Counted from the first letter of the stretch, positions 8,517-18,713 are shown. The stretch is DNA of 64,000 nt from Pseudomonas pseudonitroreducens (GCF_021603645.1 NZ_BQHJ01000001.1:806001-870000), one strand, 5' to 3'. Program-made: numbers and translations. Notes: generated from the sequence alone by a model not told the origin.

Positions 8517-9626
8517 CTATTCCGGGGAGGACTCAAGGTGCACAGCTTGCAGAAATTCGGCCGCCAGCTCATGTGCCCAGGAACGTCCATTCAGACCTGA
8601 GAGATAGGCGCAATGGCTGCCGCGTGCGGTAACCACCAGCAGGGTTCTTGGCATACGCGCCATAGCCTGTTGGTGATCTCTGACGTTGCCTACCACGCAC
8701 ACCGGGTCATCTTCAGCGTTGAGAACCAGCAGCGGAATGCTCACGTTCGCCATCACGCCCATCGGGTTGCAGTTGTCGAGGAATGACTGCTGGCTGGGAT
8801 AACCCGCGCACTCATACAAGTGCCGATGAAATTCGTCCAGGCTCTGCGCGCCTTCCAGCGATTCGAGGCTGGGCAAATGCGCCAATGCCGCTCGATGGGG
8901 GGTAACGAACTGGCGCACAAGTTTCCTTGCCATCAGACGGGTGTATGGGGCTTTGGCCCGCGCGAAGGCCACCCGAATGTCGTAACCCGGACAGTAAGCG
9001 AAAGCGCCGCGCAGGGGAGTATTCACTCCCATCTCGCCCAGATAGCGAGTTAGCAGGCCGGAGCCGGCCGAGATGCCCGCAGCGTAGAGGGGGGATTGCG
9101 GATAGCGTTCGCTGATCAGCTGGAGTTGCTCACGCAGATCGCCGGTATCGCCCATGGTATTGAACCTCGGGGTGGTCAGCGGTAATCCGCCGTGGCCACG
9201 ACGCTCGCACAGCACGACTCGCCATCCCGTCAGACGCTGCAGGTCGCGAACGAAGGCCCGCATACTCTGGGGTGATCCGGTGATCGTGTGCAGTACTACC
9301 AGAGTCGGCTTCTGCTTCGGCAATTCACTCCCCATCCAGTGAAGTGCCGTCGTGCCTCCGTCGGCCATGCGCAAGGTATCGACCCGATCGTAGTTCAGCC
9401 TGGGCGCGAAAGCCTTCTTCAGGCCCAGCCCGAGGAGTTGCAGATGCCCGTTGAACAGCCAGGGGGTGGCCCAGAATCTCCTGGTGAGACGCGGTATCCG
9501 GGCGACCAGATTCTGGTTCTCGATGTTGGCCTGATAGATCAGCTGTGGCTTGCGCGCCGCCGTGCGGAAATAGTGAGTGGCAAAGCCAGCGGCGAGCAAA
9601 GCCGGGATAGCGAACCAGATATTCAT
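8517..9626 (-). CDS. YheT/ABHD-type alpha/beta hydrolase
   Basis: A 369-residue protein with an N-terminal hydrophobic segment (residues 3-19), so probably membrane-anchored. The hydrolase core contains the nucleophile elbow GISAG with S186, an acid in NAEDDP (D306/D307) and H338 in GSHCAYL, a complete triad. The NGHLQ segment near residue 60 and the overall spacing match the YheT/ABHD1-3 family of putative lipid or ester hydrolases. The gene stands alone. A perfect inverted repeat lies 24 bp upstream of its start, and gene remnants flank it on both sides. Confidence 0.8.
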   Translation of the reverse strand: MNIWFAIPALLAAGFATHYFRTAARKPQLIYQANIENQNLVARIPRLTRRFWATPWLFNGHLQLLGLGLKKAFAPRLNYDRVDTLRMADGGTTALHWMGSELPKQKPTLVVLHTITGSPQSMRAFVRDLQRLTGWRVVLCERRGHGGLPLTTPRFNTMGDTGDLREQLQLISERYPQSPLYAAGISAGSGLLTRYLGEMGVNTPLRGAFAYCPGYDIRVAFARAKAPYTRLMARKLVRQFVTPHRAALAHLPSLESLEGAQSLDEFHRHLYECAGYPSQQSFLDNCNPMGVMANVSIPLLVLNAEDDPVCVVGNVRDHQQAMARMPRTLLVVTARGSHCAYLSGLNGRSWAHELAAEFLQAVHLESSPE

Positions 9627-9649
9627 TAGGTGTCCTCAGGCAACCAACA

Positions 9650-9700
9650 GGCTATTCGATATCCGCAGAGGCTGATCGCAGCTGCGGATATCGAATAGCC
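9650..9700. repeat. Perfect 19-bp inverted repeat with 13-nt spacer
   Basis: The left arm GGCTATTCGATATCCGCAG (9650-9668) and the right arm CTGCGGATATCGAATAGCC (9682-9700) are exact reverse complements. The repeat is just upstream of the hydrolase start at 9626 on the minus strand. It could be an operator, a stem-loop in the leader, or the scar of a rearrangement. No T-run follows in either direction, so it is not a standard terminator. Confidence 0.8.
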
Positions 9701-9780
9701 CCCACATCGCGGGCAGTCCGCGCGTAGTTTGCCGGCGCCTTGCCGTGGATGGCCATGCCCCGGCAGACGGAATCACGCAT
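9652..9780 (-). other. Short open frame of 42 codons, possible gene remnant
   Basis: The frame begins MRDSVCRGMAIHGKAP and ends ADIE, with the stop inside the left arm of the inverted repeat. It remains open for about 18 further codons upstream without a start. The composition looks protein-like, but no ribosome site precedes the ATG and I do not recognise the family. It is more likely the tail of a broken gene than a functional peptide. Confidence 0.25.
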
Positions 9781-9852
9781 TTTTTCGGTCTGGCCCTGGA
9801 TGCAGAGCGGCCCGACCCGTTGGAGTAGCGGTCAGGCCGGGTAAAGCTTGAA

Positions 9853-11169
9853 TCAGTACCGATAAGTGAACTGGGTAACCAGGCCCTGCCCGGAGTTTTT
9901 GTAGCTCGCGCTGTACGAAGGCTTCAGAGCGCTCTCATCCGATTGGGAAACCGATGCCTTCGACTCCCGGATATAGCCGTAGGCCAGGTCCACGGTGAAG
10001 TCTGCCGAGGGGCTATAGCCCATGCCCAAGGCGATGCTCTTCCGATTTCCGGTGGGGATCCGCACGTTCCTGTTCTGGTTATCGGTCGGGGAAGGGTCGT
10101 ACGCAAAGCCGGCACGCAGCGTCACCTCAGGTGACATCTGGAAGGCACCGCCCACGGCGAACGACCAGGTGTTGTGCCAATTCAGCGGTTCGGTGATCTG
10201 CGCAAGCCGCGAGCCCACTGCGGAGGACGGTACGCCGCTGTTATTGACCTCGATTTTCTCCAGACGCTCCCAGCGACTCCAGACGGTGCCGAGATAGCCC
10301 GTCCAGCGATCATCGAAGTGGTGAGTAATGGAGGTGTCGATTGTTTCGGGGAGCGTGATATCCAGACGCCCATCGTACTTGCCGTTGACCCCAAGAAAGG
10401 CGGGGGCGTCGGTGACTTTCGTGGTGCCTTCAAGGTGGTAATCCACCTTCGAGTGATAGGTCAGTCCCCAGGTGGTGTTATCAGTGATATCCGCCAGAAT
10501 GCCAATGTTGTAGCCGATGGCAGTGTCGTCGCCGGACACTGAAATCCGCGTGTCGGTGCCGTTGTTCAGCGCTCCGGTGGCCAGGTAGTTCTGCAGCTTT
10601 CCATCGATGCGGTTGAAGGTAGGGCCCGCGCCAATCGAAATGCGATCGTTGATCCGCAGTGCAAGGGTTGGCTGTAGCGTGATGACCTTGGCCGCACTGT
10701 AGGAGCCGAAGTAGCGACCCTGGAAACTGTCCTCATAGTCGTTGGTCAGGCCTGCCGGGACATAGAGACCGATGCCTGCAGTGAACCTGTCATTCACCGG
10801 GGTGGAGAAAAAGCCAAACGGTATGGCAGCCGAAGGCACCGAATCTCCCTTGTTGGTGCCATTCGCGGCGCCATGGGCATCGTTGATATCGACATTGGCC
10901 TCTACCAGCGCGAAGCCACCGCTTATCTCGGTCCGGGAGATTTTGCTCAGCCCGGCCGGATTGCTGTAAAGGGTGCTGGCATCCAGCGCAGAGGACGAGC
11001 GCCCCGCGTAGGCAGTGCCTGCGGCGCTCGCACTTTGTTCGTTGAGATAGACGCCATTGGCAAGAGCCGAGGTTGACAGCCCGAGCGAGCAGGCAATGAG
11101 ACGGCGAATGGTGAGAAGGGCACAGGAGGGCATATGGCGCGCAGGCGCCGACAACTGAAGCAATTTCAT
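9853..11169 (-). CDS. FadL/OmpP1-family outer membrane transporter
   Basis: A 438-residue outer membrane barrel starting at 11169; the frame is open further upstream but has no plausible start there. After the signal peptide (cleavage near ALA-NG) comes the family's N-terminal hatch sequence NGVYLNEQSASAAGTAYAG and the SNPAGL motif. The protein ends in an aromatic residue (TYRY) as expected for barrel assembly. FadL-type channels move hydrophobic compounds such as fatty acids and aromatic hydrocarbons through the wall of the barrel. As last gene of the meta-cleavage operon (110 bp after the SDR), it is the likely uptake route for the pathway substrate. Confidence 0.85.
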   Translation of the reverse strand: MKLLQLSAPARHMPSCALLTIRRLIACSLGLSTSALANGVYLNEQSASAAGTAYAGRSSSALDASTLYSNPAGLSKISRTEISGGFALVEANVDINDAHGAANGTNKGDSVPSAAIPFGFFSTPVNDRFTAGIGLYVPAGLTNDYEDSFQGRYFGSYSAAKVITLQPTLALRINDRISIGAGPTFNRIDGKLQNYLATGALNNGTDTRISVSGDDTAIGYNIGILADITDNTTWGLTYHSKVDYHLEGTTKVTDAPAFLGVNGKYDGRLDITLPETIDTSITHHFDDRWTGYLGTVWSRWERLEKIEVNNSGVPSSAVGSRLAQITEPLNWHNTWSFAVGGAFQMSPEVTLRAGFAYDPSPTDNQNRNVRIPTGNRKSIALGMGYSPSADFTVDLAYGYIRESKASVSQSDESALKPSYSASYKNSGQGLVTQFTYRY

Positions 11170-11279
11170 CGATAAACCTTGTTCTTGTAATCTGGCTGCG
11201 CGGGCAACTGTCCTGTTCATTCGCGCAGCAGGCACGGGGCACGTAGTTGTCGAGCGGCGCCGGGCTGGCGCCGACTTGG

Positions 11280-12128
11280 CTAGATCGCGAGTTGTTGCTC
11301 GCTGAAATCCCATAGCGCCCGGGATAGCGAGTCGTTTTGAGCAAGCGGGGAAGGGGACTGGGTTCGGCAGTTTTCGTAGTACAGCCCCGATTGAGTGGAG
11401 GCTTCGAATGACGTCGCGCAGTACAGGCTGGTTTTTGCCCCCTCTTCGGGCGACTTGAACACTCGCTTCAACAACCACTGCAAGGGGCGGGGCAGGGTGC
11501 GCCATACGTCGGTGCCAACCACGCCTGGATGCAATGAGTAAGTCGTCACACCAGTCCCTTCCAGGCGTTTGCCGAGTTCTCTTGCAAACAGCAGGTTGGC
11601 CAGCTTGGCGACCCCATACTCCCTCAGCCCATTGCTGGAAGCGGTTGGCCTGCGGACTGCTTCGAAGTCGATGGATTTCACATGTCGGTGAGCTTTGCTG
11701 GAGACGACTACGACCCGTGCCGGTGCCGACTCCTGCAGGCGTGGCAACAGCAACCTGGTCAGCAGGAAATGGCCCATGTGGCAGGTGCCGAAAGCCAGTT
11801 CGAAGCCGTCTCGAGTCTGCCCTTTCTGGCCGGCCAGGCCTGCGTTTGCGACGAGCAGATGCAGCGGCAGATTTCGCTCCAGGAATGACTGGGCGCAGCG
11901 TCGTACCGACGCCAGATCAGCAAGGTCCAACTCCAGGAACTCAACCTGGGCCCGCCCGGCGCAAGCAGCCTCGATTTCCCGTAGCACCGGTTCGGTTCGC
12001 TCCCTGGAGCGGCACGCCAGGAAAACCTGGTAACCGTTCTTCGCCAAGGCACTGGCGGTCGCTTTTCCGATGCCAGTATTGGCACCTGTTACCAACGCGA
12101 CCCTTGTGGCCGGAGACACTGATTGCAT
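11280..12128 (-). CDS. Short-chain dehydrogenase/reductase (retinol-dehydrogenase-like)
   Basis: A 282-residue SDR starting at 12128, where GAGG precedes the ATG. It shows the NAD(P) motif TGANTGIG near the N-terminus, NAGLAG in the middle, and the catalytic YGVAK (Tyr-x3-Lys). An arginine-containing segment after the second strand (ACRSRER) suggests NADP preference. The layout resembles the RDH/WWOX-like classical-extended SDRs acting on bulky alcohols or aldehydes. It lies in the catabolic operon between mhpE and fadL homologues, so it may oxidise or reduce a side-chain alcohol or carbonyl of the substrate. The reaction is not determinable. Confidence 0.8.
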   Translation of the reverse strand: MQSVSPATRVALVTGANTGIGKATASALAKNGYQVFLACRSRERTEPVLREIEAACAGRAQVEFLELDLADLASVRRCAQSFLERNLPLHLLVANAGLAGQKGQTRDGFELAFGTCHMGHFLLTRLLLPRLQESAPARVVVVSSKAHRHVKSIDFEAVRRPTASSNGLREYGVAKLANLLFARELGKRLEGTGVTTYSLHPGVVGTDVWRTLPRPLQWLLKRVFKSPEEGAKTSLYCATSFEASTQSGLYYENCRTQSPSPLAQNDSLSRALWDFSEQQLAI

Positions 12129-12198
12129 GGCAGCCTCGTCACGATGAAGGTTGGGCGCAGAACGCTGCACCATTGCTCTGGTATTCCGTTTGCGCGGG

Positions 12199-13209
12199 TT
12201 AATGGCGCTTGAGCAGGTCCAGCGCGACGTCGACGATCATGTCTTCCTGGCCGCCGACCATGCGGCGCTTGCCCAGCTCGACGAGGATGTCCACGGCCTT
12301 GATGCCGTACTTGGCCGAGGCCACTTCGGCATGGCGCAGGAAGCTGGAGTAGACCCCGGCGTAGCCCAGGGCGAGGGTCTCGCGATCCACGCGCACCGGC
12401 CGATCCTGCAGCGGACGCACCAGGTCATCGGCCGCATCCATCAGCGCATAGAGATCCGTGCCGTGATTCCAGCCCAGCTTGTCCGCAGCAGCGATGAACA
12501 CCTCCAGCGGTGCATTGCCCGCCCCGGCGCCCATGCCAGCCAGGCTGGCATCGATGCGATCACAGCCTTCCTCGACGGCAGCGATGGAGTTGGCCACGCC
12601 GAGGCTGAGGTTGTGGTGGGCGTGGATGCCGGTCTCGGTTTCCGGTTTGAGTACGGCCTTCACCGCTCGGAAGCGCGCACGGATGTCGTCCATGTTCATC
12701 GCGCCGCCGGAGTCGACGACGTAGATACAGGTAGCGCCGTAGCTTTCCATCAGCTTGGCCTGACCCGCCAGACCTTCGGGGGTCTGCATGTGGCTCATCA
12801 TCAGGAAGCCCACGGTGTCCATGCCGAGCTCGCGGGCGTACCCGATGTGCTGCCTGGAGACATCGGCCTCGGTGCAGTGAGTCGCTACGCGGACCACTCG
12901 GGCACCGGCGTTGTAGGCCGCCTTCAGGTCGTGAAGGGTGCCAATCCCTGGCAGTAGCAGCGTGGCGATCTTGGCGTGGTTGACCACATCCGCTGCCGCT
13001 TCAATCCATTCCAGATCGGTGTGAGCACCGAAGCCGTAGTTGAACGAGGAGCCCTGCAGGCCATCGCCGTGGGCCACTTCGATGGCGTCTACCTTGGCCT
13101 TGTCGAGGGCGGCGGCAATCGCGCGAACATCGTCCAGCGAATACTGGTGACGGATCGCGTGCATGCCATCGCGCAGGGTTACATCGGAGATATAGAGTTT
13201 CTTGCTCAT
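12199..13209 (-). CDS. mhpE: 4-hydroxy-2-oxovalerate aldolase
   Basis: A 336-residue protein of the DmpG/BphI/MhpE family (HMGL-like TIM barrel). The N-terminus has [10 protein letters not shown], with the metal-binding Asp and catalytic Arg, and [13 protein letters not shown] later supplies the histidine metal ligands. The enzyme splits 4-hydroxy-2-oxovalerate to pyruvate and acetaldehyde and channels the aldehyde to its partner dehydrogenase. The start overlaps the stop of the upstream mhpF homologue by 4 bp, matching the known physical complex. It is the final carbon-splitting step of the lower meta-cleavage pathway. Confidence 0.95.
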   Translation of the reverse strand: MSKKLYISDVTLRDGMHAIRHQYSLDDVRAIAAALDKAKVDAIEVAHGDGLQGSSFNYGFGAHTDLEWIEAAADVVNHAKIATLLLPGIGTLHDLKAAYNAGARVVRVATHCTEADVSRQHIGYARELGMDTVGFLMMSHMQTPEGLAGQAKLMESYGATCIYVVDSGGAMNMDDIRARFRAVKAVLKPETETGIHAHHNLSLGVANSIAAVEEGCDRIDASLAGMGAGAGNAPLEVFIAAADKLGWNHGTDLYALMDAADDLVRPLQDRPVRVDRETLALGYAGVYSSFLRHAEVASAKYGIKAVDILVELGKRRMVGGQEDMIVDVALDLLKRH

Positions 13210-14147
13210 GCCGAAGCTCCCAGCGCCTGGGCCATGCGCTCGGCGGTGGCCAGCGCGGCGGAGGTCATGATGTCGAGGTTGCCGGCATAGGCCGGGAGGT
13301 AATGGGCAGCGCCTTCGACTTCGAGGAACACCGAAGTCTTCAGGCCGGAGAACTTGCCGTGGCCGGGGATGTGCAGCGGCGCGGACTCGGGAATGACGTC
13401 GAACTGCACCTTCTGCTTGAGGCGGTAACCCGGCACGTAGGCCTGCACCGCCGCCGCCATCTCTTCGATGCTCGCCTCGACCTTTGCCTGGTCAACCGCC
13501 TCGCTGAGCACATACACGGTGTCGCGCATGATCAGCGGCGGTTCGGCCGGGTTCATGATGATGATCGCCTTGCCCCTGGCAGCGCCGCCGATGACTTCGA
13601 TGGCCTTGCTGGTGGTCTCGGTGAATTCGTCGATGTTGGCGCGGGTGCCGGGGCCTGCGGACTTCGAAGCGATGGAGGCGACGATCTCGGCGTAGTGCAC
13701 CTTCGCCACGCGCGATACCGCGGCAACCATCGGGATGGTCGCTTGGCCACCGCAGGTCACCATGTTCACGTTCAGAGCCTTGAGGTGTTGCTCCAGATTG
13801 ACCACCGGCACGCAGTAGGGACCGATTGCGGCCGGGGTCAGGTCGATCACGCGAAGATCGGGCTTGTGGCCCCGAAGGAATGCATCGTTCTTCACGTGGG
13901 CGCCGGCGGAGGTGGCATCGAAGACGAAGTCGATCTCCTTGAAGATCGGCAGGTGGATCAGTCCTTCTACGCCTGCGTGGGTGGTTGCGACGCCCAGTCG
14001 TGCTGCGCGTGCCAATCCGTCAGAAGCCTGGTCGATACCGACCATGGCGGCCATTTCCAGGTGCTGCGCATTGCGCAGGATCTTGATCATCAGATCGGTG
14101 CCGATGTTGCCTGAGCCGATAATCGCGGCTTTGCGTTTAGTGGCCAT
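13206..14147 (-). CDS. mhpF: Acetaldehyde dehydrogenase (acylating)
   Basis: A 313-residue DmpF/BphJ/MhpF-type enzyme. It has the NAD-binding motif [12 protein letters not shown] near the N-terminus and the catalytic cysteine in [11 protein letters not shown]. It converts acetaldehyde, CoA and NAD+ to acetyl-CoA, receiving acetaldehyde from the aldolase encoded immediately downstream. The gene is 9 bp downstream of the hydratase stop, so the three genes form a tightly coupled block. Confidence 0.95.
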   Translation of the reverse strand: MATKRKAAIIGSGNIGTDLMIKILRNAQHLEMAAMVGIDQASDGLARAARLGVATTHAGVEGLIHLPIFKEIDFVFDATSAGAHVKNDAFLRGHKPDLRVIDLTPAAIGPYCVPVVNLEQHLKALNVNMVTCGGQATIPMVAAVSRVAKVHYAEIVASIASKSAGPGTRANIDEFTETTSKAIEVIGGAARGKAIIIMNPAEPPLIMRDTVYVLSEAVDQAKVEASIEEMAAAVQAYVPGYRLKQKVQFDVIPESAPLHIPGHGKFSGLKTSVFLEVEGAAHYLPAYAGNLDIMTSAALATAERMAQALGASA

Positions 14148-14156
14148 GGTCTGCTC

Positions 14157-14978
14157 TCAAGTGGGAAGAAATACGCCGTCGGGCGTCGAACTGAAGAAGT
14201 GTGTCGAGACGCTGCCGACTCCCTCGATGGTGGCGGTAAAGCGGTCCCCGACCTTGACGGGCACCATGGGGCCGAGAGCGCCGGTCAGAATCAGATCCCC
14301 CGCCAGCAGCGGCGTCCCCAGCGAAGCCATCTTGCGGGCTAACCAGACCGCAGCATTGAGCGGGTGGCCAAGGCACTCGCGGCCACGGCCGCTTGAGACT
14401 TCCTGGCCGTTCAGCGTCATCCGCATCTGACAGTCGAGCAGGTCCAGCCCCTCCAGCCGTCGAAGCGGCCCGCCCAGCACATAGGCGCCACAGGAGGCGT
14501 TGTCAGCGACCGTGTCGACGTAGCGAATGTCCCAGTTGCGAATGCGGCTGCCGACGATCTCCAGAGCAGGAAGTACCCATTGCACTGCGGCGCAGAGCTC
14601 ATCGAACGTGGTATCTGCCTGTGGCAGGTCGTGCCCCAGCACCAGAGCGATCTCTGCCTCGATCTTCGGTTGCATGACTCGCTCGATTGCGACCCCCTGT
14701 TGTTCGCCGTAGCACATGTCGGCAAACAGGGTTCCAAAGTCAGGCTGATCCACACCCAACTGGGCTTGCACCTTGGGGTTGGTCAGGCCGATTTTCCGCC
14801 CCACGATGCGGCGGCCGGTGCTTTGCCAGTGCTCCACGTTGATGCGCTGGATGGCGTATGCCGCGTCACCATTGTCCAGGCCCAGTTCGGTTCGCAGCGG
14901 TGCAAGGGCTTCTCCCTGCTGCTCTGCATGGCGCAGGTCGGCGGCAAGCCGTTCGAGCGTTTCGGAGGTCAGGCTCAT
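14157..14978 (-). CDS. mhpD: 2-keto-4-pentenoate hydratase
   Basis: A 273-residue protein of the MhpD/DmpE/BphH hydratase family (FAH-like fold). The start at 14978 has a GAGGAAG site, and its ATG overlaps the stop of the upstream hydroxylase as ATGA. The family segments [17 protein letters not shown] and [13 protein letters not shown] with metal-binding acids are present. It hydrates 2-hydroxypenta-2,4-dienoate to 4-hydroxy-2-oxovalerate. An in-frame extension upstream is merely open frame inside the hydroxylase gene. Confidence 0.92.
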   Translation of the reverse strand: MSLTSETLERLAADLRHAEQQGEALAPLRTELGLDNGDAAYAIQRINVEHWQSTGRRIVGRKIGLTNPKVQAQLGVDQPDFGTLFADMCYGEQQGVAIERVMQPKIEAEIALVLGHDLPQADTTFDELCAAVQWVLPALEIVGSRIRNWDIRYVDTVADNASCGAYVLGGPLRRLEGLDLLDCQMRMTLNGQEVSSGRGRECLGHPLNAAVWLARKMASLGTPLLAGDLILTGALGPMVPVKVGDRFTATIEGVGSVSTHFFSSTPDGVFLPT

Positions 14979-16729
14979 GCGGACTTCCTCATGGGTCGTG
15001 GTTCGGTGGTGGAGCCGATAAGCGCGGCAGACCAGCCGATCTGGCGACTGAGTTCTTCGATGGCGGCATTCAGCTTGTCGCCCGAGACGACGGCAAAGGC
15101 GAACTTGTCCGGCCGGATGATGGCGACCGCATTGTGTTTCGCGCCGGAGCGCTTGAACCACTTGAGCATTTCCTCGCCGACTTCCTCGACTTCAACCAGG
15201 CCGGCGGGAGTGCGGCATTGAATGTCCTTGCCCTGAGGCCGGCCACCGAAGGGGAACAGGCTCAGGTAGTTGACCCCCTGTGCCGCGAGCACCGCGCGGG
15301 ACTGTCCGTTGAGGAAGTCCTGGGGGTTCACGCCAAGGCCAATCAGCGCAAAGTCGTCGCCCAGGAGGCTGTCGAGCAGCACTCTCTTGCCCTTGAAGGT
15401 TCGGACATGAGGCTGGGGGATCATCTTGCCTTCGACGGATCGACGATTACGGCGCGCAATCCCCAGGTAGGTATCGCTCTTGTAGGTCGGCGTCGGCTTG
15501 AATCCGCCTTCGCGGATCCACTTGCCAATGATCGGTGTGGCCTGGAGCGTCCTGGCCGTAAAGTTTCTCAGCGTGGCCTTCAGCGGGTGGGCCATCGACA
15601 CGAAGTCCTTCATCACAACCGAGATGTCGATCATCGCTTTGGCATGGTGGTAGCGCTCCCGCCCATAGGTATCCAGAAGCGCTTCTGCCGCTCTGCCTCT
15701 GAGGACCGAATCGAGCTTCCAGGCCAGGTTGTAAGCGTCTCGAACGCCAGAGCTCATGCCTTGCCCCATGAACTGCGGGGTCATGTGCGCCGCGTCTCCC
15801 GCGAGCAGCACTCGCCCTCGGCGCCACTCCTGTGCGACCAGGGCATTGAAGGTATAAACGAGGCGACGTTTGATTTCGAACTTGTCCGGGTCAACGTGTC
15901 GACTGATCAGTTTGCGGACGGTCGCCGGGTCCTCCATGTACTCCTTGGTCTGACCGGGCATGAGCATGAACTCGAAGCGGTGGAACCGGCCCGGCTGCGG
16001 ACAACTGACGGTCGGGCAAACCGGATCACAGACGAAGTTGAAGTAGGGGATGTGGCGCAGCGCTTCCTCGCCATCCTTCAACTCCAGGTCAACCACCAGC
16101 CACGGTTCCGGGAAGTTCTTGCCGTCCATCTTGATACCGAGCGATTCGCGGACGGTGCTCCGGCCACCGTCCGCGCCGACCAGGTAACGGGCGCGAATTG
16201 CCTGAGGATCCAGGTCGATATCGTGCTCGCTACGCGCGTCGCTGCTTTCGCTGAAGCGGAAGGTGCGGGTCGCCTGGTGAGTAATGGTCACCCAATCGCT
16301 GTTCTGCTCGAAGGCGGTGAGCTCGCGCCCCCGACGAATCTGGACGTTGGGGTAGCGCTGGAGCAGTTCCGTCAGGCGGGTTTCCAGCCAGGGTTGGTAG
16401 AGGAAGTTGATCACCGGCCAGCCGAACGGACGTTTCAGTTGCCAGTACTGGCCCAGCACGCGGCCGTCTGCGAAGGTCCACTGTGCCGGCGTGTCGATCT
16501 GCATGTCGGCCGCAAGTTCGTCGGCGACGCCGGCGGACTGCATGATTCGCATGCATTCATCGTCGGTGTATACGGCACGAGCGTTCCCGTAGAAGGTGGG
16601 CTCGCGCTCCAGCACGATGACCGACAGGCCGCGCTTCCCTAGCAGGTGCGCCAGAGTGGCACCGGTTGGACCCAGGCCCGAAATCACGACATCAACGGTT
16701 TCGCTGTGCAGCTTGTTGTTATTGTCCAT
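14975..16729 (-). CDS. FAD-dependent aromatic-ring hydroxylase (MhpA/HbpA-like)
   Basis: A 584-residue class A flavoprotein monooxygenase. The [18 protein letters not shown] dinucleotide motif is near residue 17, followed by the [15 protein letters not shown] (DG) motif and the [18 protein letters not shown] (GD) motif. A thioredoxin-like C-terminal domain fits the ~580-residue length shared by MhpA and 2-hydroxybiphenyl 3-monooxygenase. It should hydroxylate a phenolic substrate next to the existing hydroxyl, making the catechol for the adjacent extradiol dioxygenase. The true substrate (phenylpropanoid, hydroxybiphenyl or alkylphenol) cannot be read from sequence, and no symbol is assigned for that reason. 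Confidence 0.88.
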   Translation of the reverse strand: MDNNNKLHSETVDVVISGLGPTGATLAHLLGKRGLSVIVLEREPTFYGNARAVYTDDECMRIMQSAGVADELAADMQIDTPAQWTFADGRVLGQYWQLKRPFGWPVINFLYQPWLETRLTELLQRYPNVQIRRGRELTAFEQNSDWVTITHQATRTFRFSESSDARSEHDIDLDPQAIRARYLVGADGGRSTVRESLGIKMDGKNFPEPWLVVDLELKDGEEALRHIPYFNFVCDPVCPTVSCPQPGRFHRFEFMLMPGQTKEYMEDPATVRKLISRHVDPDKFEIKRRLVYTFNALVAQEWRRGRVLLAGDAAHMTPQFMGQGMSSGVRDAYNLAWKLDSVLRGRAAEALLDTYGRERYHHAKAMIDISVVMKDFVSMAHPLKATLRNFTARTLQATPIIGKWIREGGFKPTPTYKSDTYLGIARRNRRSVEGKMIPQPHVRTFKGKRVLLDSLLGDDFALIGLGVNPQDFLNGQSRAVLAAQGVNYLSLFPFGGRPQGKDIQCRTPAGLVEVEEVGEEMLKWFKRSGAKHNAVAIIRPDKFAFAVVSGDKLNAAIEELSRQIGWSAALIGSTTEPRPMRKSA

Positions 16730-16744
16730 CTCCAGCGTGTCTCC

Positions 16745-17728
16745 CTAGAGCGGTGAAAATTCAGTGTTGAAAAGCGAGCGGATGCCGCGGCCGAAGTTGC
16801 CCAGGTTGGTCGTCAGCTTTTTCCAGCGGGTTTGCTTTTCAGGCTTGTGTCCCCACAGGCTGATGCCTTGGTAGGACGTCGTGAGCCAGGTTTCTTCAAC
16901 GACTTCCAGGGCATTCCAGCCGAGCTCCATCTCGAAGCCCGACGGGGTCATGACGTAGAAGGACTGCTCGCGATCATTGGGGTGCTCGCCGATCTCATGG
17001 GCCATTTCGAAGCCCAGCTTGCGGCAGCGAAGGAAGGCATCGGTGAGCCCGCTGACAGATGTCGTCAGCAGGTTCATGTGCTGGATTCGAGTGCGAATCG
17101 GATCCATGGGCAGGTCTTTGACGACAGCGATCGCAATCGAGTGATGACGCGGATTGACTCGGAAGAAATCAATGTCCAGCGTGACGCCGGCAATGCGCTC
17201 AACGATGTGATCGCTATGCCGTGCATCGAACACCTCCTGCCAGAAGCGGCGCATCTGCTCGGGCTTGCGCGAGGTAATGGCCAGGTGTCCCATGCCCATT
17301 TCCCCGGTTATGAATCCGGGGCTGAGCATCTCGAGAGGGCGGTCGTCAGTGAGTGGCTCGGTAAATAGCTCGATCGCGAGCCGTTTCGGCCCGATGACCC
17401 TCCAGAACTCACGGACACCCCGCTCGGCGGCCTGGTGTGGCGACCCTTTGGTTGCCACGATCCCAAGCTTCTTCAGCCGTTGAAGCACCTCATCCAGGGT
17501 GCTCCGGTCACGCAGCTGCCAACCAACAGCAACCAGGTCCTCGGTTGCGCCGCGCTTAACAATGATCCGCCGCTGGTGTTCATCCATGCGGTAGGCCAAT
17601 ACCTCCGAGTCGGCCTGCGCTTCGTGCAAGCCGATGCCAGCCTTGAGCAACGCACGCCAGCGATCCATCCGTTCGGATTCGATAACCGCGTATCCCATGC
17701 TACTGGCGCCGAAGATGTCCCGAGCCAT
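16745..17728 (-). CDS. Type I extradiol catechol dioxygenase (VOC fold)
   Basis: A 327-residue two-domain vicinal-oxygen-chelate enzyme. The Fe(II) ligands of the 2-His-1-Glu triad are visible in the C-terminal domain: H148 (GMGHLAIT), H217 (RIQHMNLL) and E268 (GFEMELG). It opens a catechol ring next to the hydroxyls, giving a yellow 2-hydroxy-6-oxo-dienoate. It is of the BphC/HsaC type, not the LigB-type MhpB usually paired with MhpA, so the pairing of an MhpA-like hydroxylase with a BphC-like dioxygenase resembles hydroxybiphenyl-type pathways. It is 15 bp upstream of the hydroxylase gene. Confidence 0.9.
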   Translation of the reverse strand: MARDIFGASSMGYAVIESERMDRWRALLKAGIGLHEAQADSEVLAYRMDEHQRRIIVKRGATEDLVAVGWQLRDRSTLDEVLQRLKKLGIVATKGSPHQAAERGVREFWRVIGPKRLAIELFTEPLTDDRPLEMLSPGFITGEMGMGHLAITSRKPEQMRRFWQEVFDARHSDHIVERIAGVTLDIDFFRVNPRHHSIAIAVVKDLPMDPIRTRIQHMNLLTTSVSGLTDAFLRCRKLGFEMAHEIGEHPNDREQSFYVMTPSGFEMELGWNALEVVEETWLTTSYQGISLWGHKPEKQTRWKKLTTNLGNFGRGIRSLFNTEFSPL

Positions 17729-17741
17729 ATCGATATCCTCC

Positions 17742-18614
17742 TCAGGACTTGGGCGTATTTACCGCCAGGAAGGAGGCGCTGATGGCGTTGAACTGCTCGG
17801 CACGCTCCCATTGCACCCAGTGGCCGGTCTTGGCGAACAGGTACAAATCGCAGTTGGGCATGCGCTTGAGGAGGGTGGTGCCACCGCTCGGGCGGTTCAC
17901 CAGGTCTTCCGTTCCCCAGAGAACCAGGGTGGGGACCTGGCAGAGCTTCAGGCGATGATCGCGAGTGAAGTCCATGCGGATCGCCGCACCGAGGCTTGGT
18001 GGGCGCCGCAGCGGAGGTTGTTTCACGACTTCCGGATCGATGCTTGAGCGATAGCGCTCCTCGATCATGGCGTCCGATACCTGGCTGCCGTCGTAAACCA
18101 GATAGTCACGGATGAAGTGCGTGAGCTTTTCCAGGGATGGACCATCGCCGTTGTAATAGTCCAGCAACAGCTTGAGCCCGGGAGTAGGGAGGCCTCGCGT
18201 GGTGTTGATACCACCAGGCCCCATGAGAATCAGCCCCGATACTCGGCCAGGTGCCTCCAGAGCCATCCGCAGGCCACAGGCGCCGCCCAGCGAGTTGCCG
18301 ATGACGTGCGCGCTCTTGATGCCAAGCACGTCCAGCAGAGCAAGCATGGAGCTGGCAAGGTCGCCAAACGGATCGTCACGGTTCACGCCCTTGGACGACT
18401 TGCCGTATCCGGGCATATCCACGACCAGCACGCGGAATTGCTCGGCCAGTGCGTCGATGTTGCGCGAGTAGTTGGAGAGGCCGGAGGCACCCGGGCCGCC
18501 ACCGTGAAGCATGAGCAGCGGATGCCCGGTGCCCTTCTCCGCGACGAAGATCTGACGCTTGCCGACCACGACACTGCGGGTCTGCAGCTCGGAAATGGTT
18601 TCTTTCATGTTCAC
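17742..18614 (-). CDS. Meta-cleavage product C-C hydrolase (BphD/MhpC-like)
   Basis: A 290-residue alpha/beta hydrolase. The triad S108 (IGNSLGG), D237 (WGTEDLV) and H265 (TGHWVQWE) is complete, and the oxyanion segment LHGGGPGASG is typical of the MhpC/BphD/HsaD group. It hydrolyses the ring-fission product to 2-hydroxypentadienoate plus the side-chain acid. A GTG start at 18614 is 7 bp after AGGAG; the ATG two codons later (18608) is less well spaced. This is the first gene of the meta-cleavage operon; a palindromic operator lies about 70-100 bp upstream. Confidence 0.9.
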   Translation of the reverse strand: MNMKETISELQTRSVVVGKRQIFVAEKGTGHPLLMLHGGGPGASGLSNYSRNIDALAEQFRVLVVDMPGYGKSSKGVNRDDPFGDLASSMLALLDVLGIKSAHVIGNSLGGACGLRMALEAPGRVSGLILMGPGGINTTRGLPTPGLKLLLDYYNGDGPSLEKLTHFIRDYLVYDGSQVSDAMIEERYRSSIDPEVVKQPPLRRPPSLGAAIRMDFTRDHRLKLCQVPTLVLWGTEDLVNRPSGGTTLLKRMPNCDLYLFAKTGHWVQWERAEQFNAISASFLAVNTPKS

Positions 18615-18685
18615 TGCGTTGCTCCTGTTGTTATGGGGCCTGGCGGCGCGTGCGAAGCATGGAGCTACTTTAAGTCATTATTGTC

Positions 18686-18713
18686 TCCATGTGAACAGTG
18701 GTGTTCACATGGA
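18686..18713. promoter_or_regulatory. TetR-type operator before the meta-cleavage operon
   Basis: Perfect palindrome with 12-bp arms TCCATGTGAACA and TGTTCACATGGA around a 4-bp centre GTGG. The core TGAACA-N4-TGTTCA recurs at four other places in the window, each beside a TetR or amidohydrolase gene. On the minus strand a possible -35 (TTCACA) lies within the palindrome, with a -10-like TAAAGT 17 bp further on. Binding here should therefore block transcription of the operon. Confidence 0.8.
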
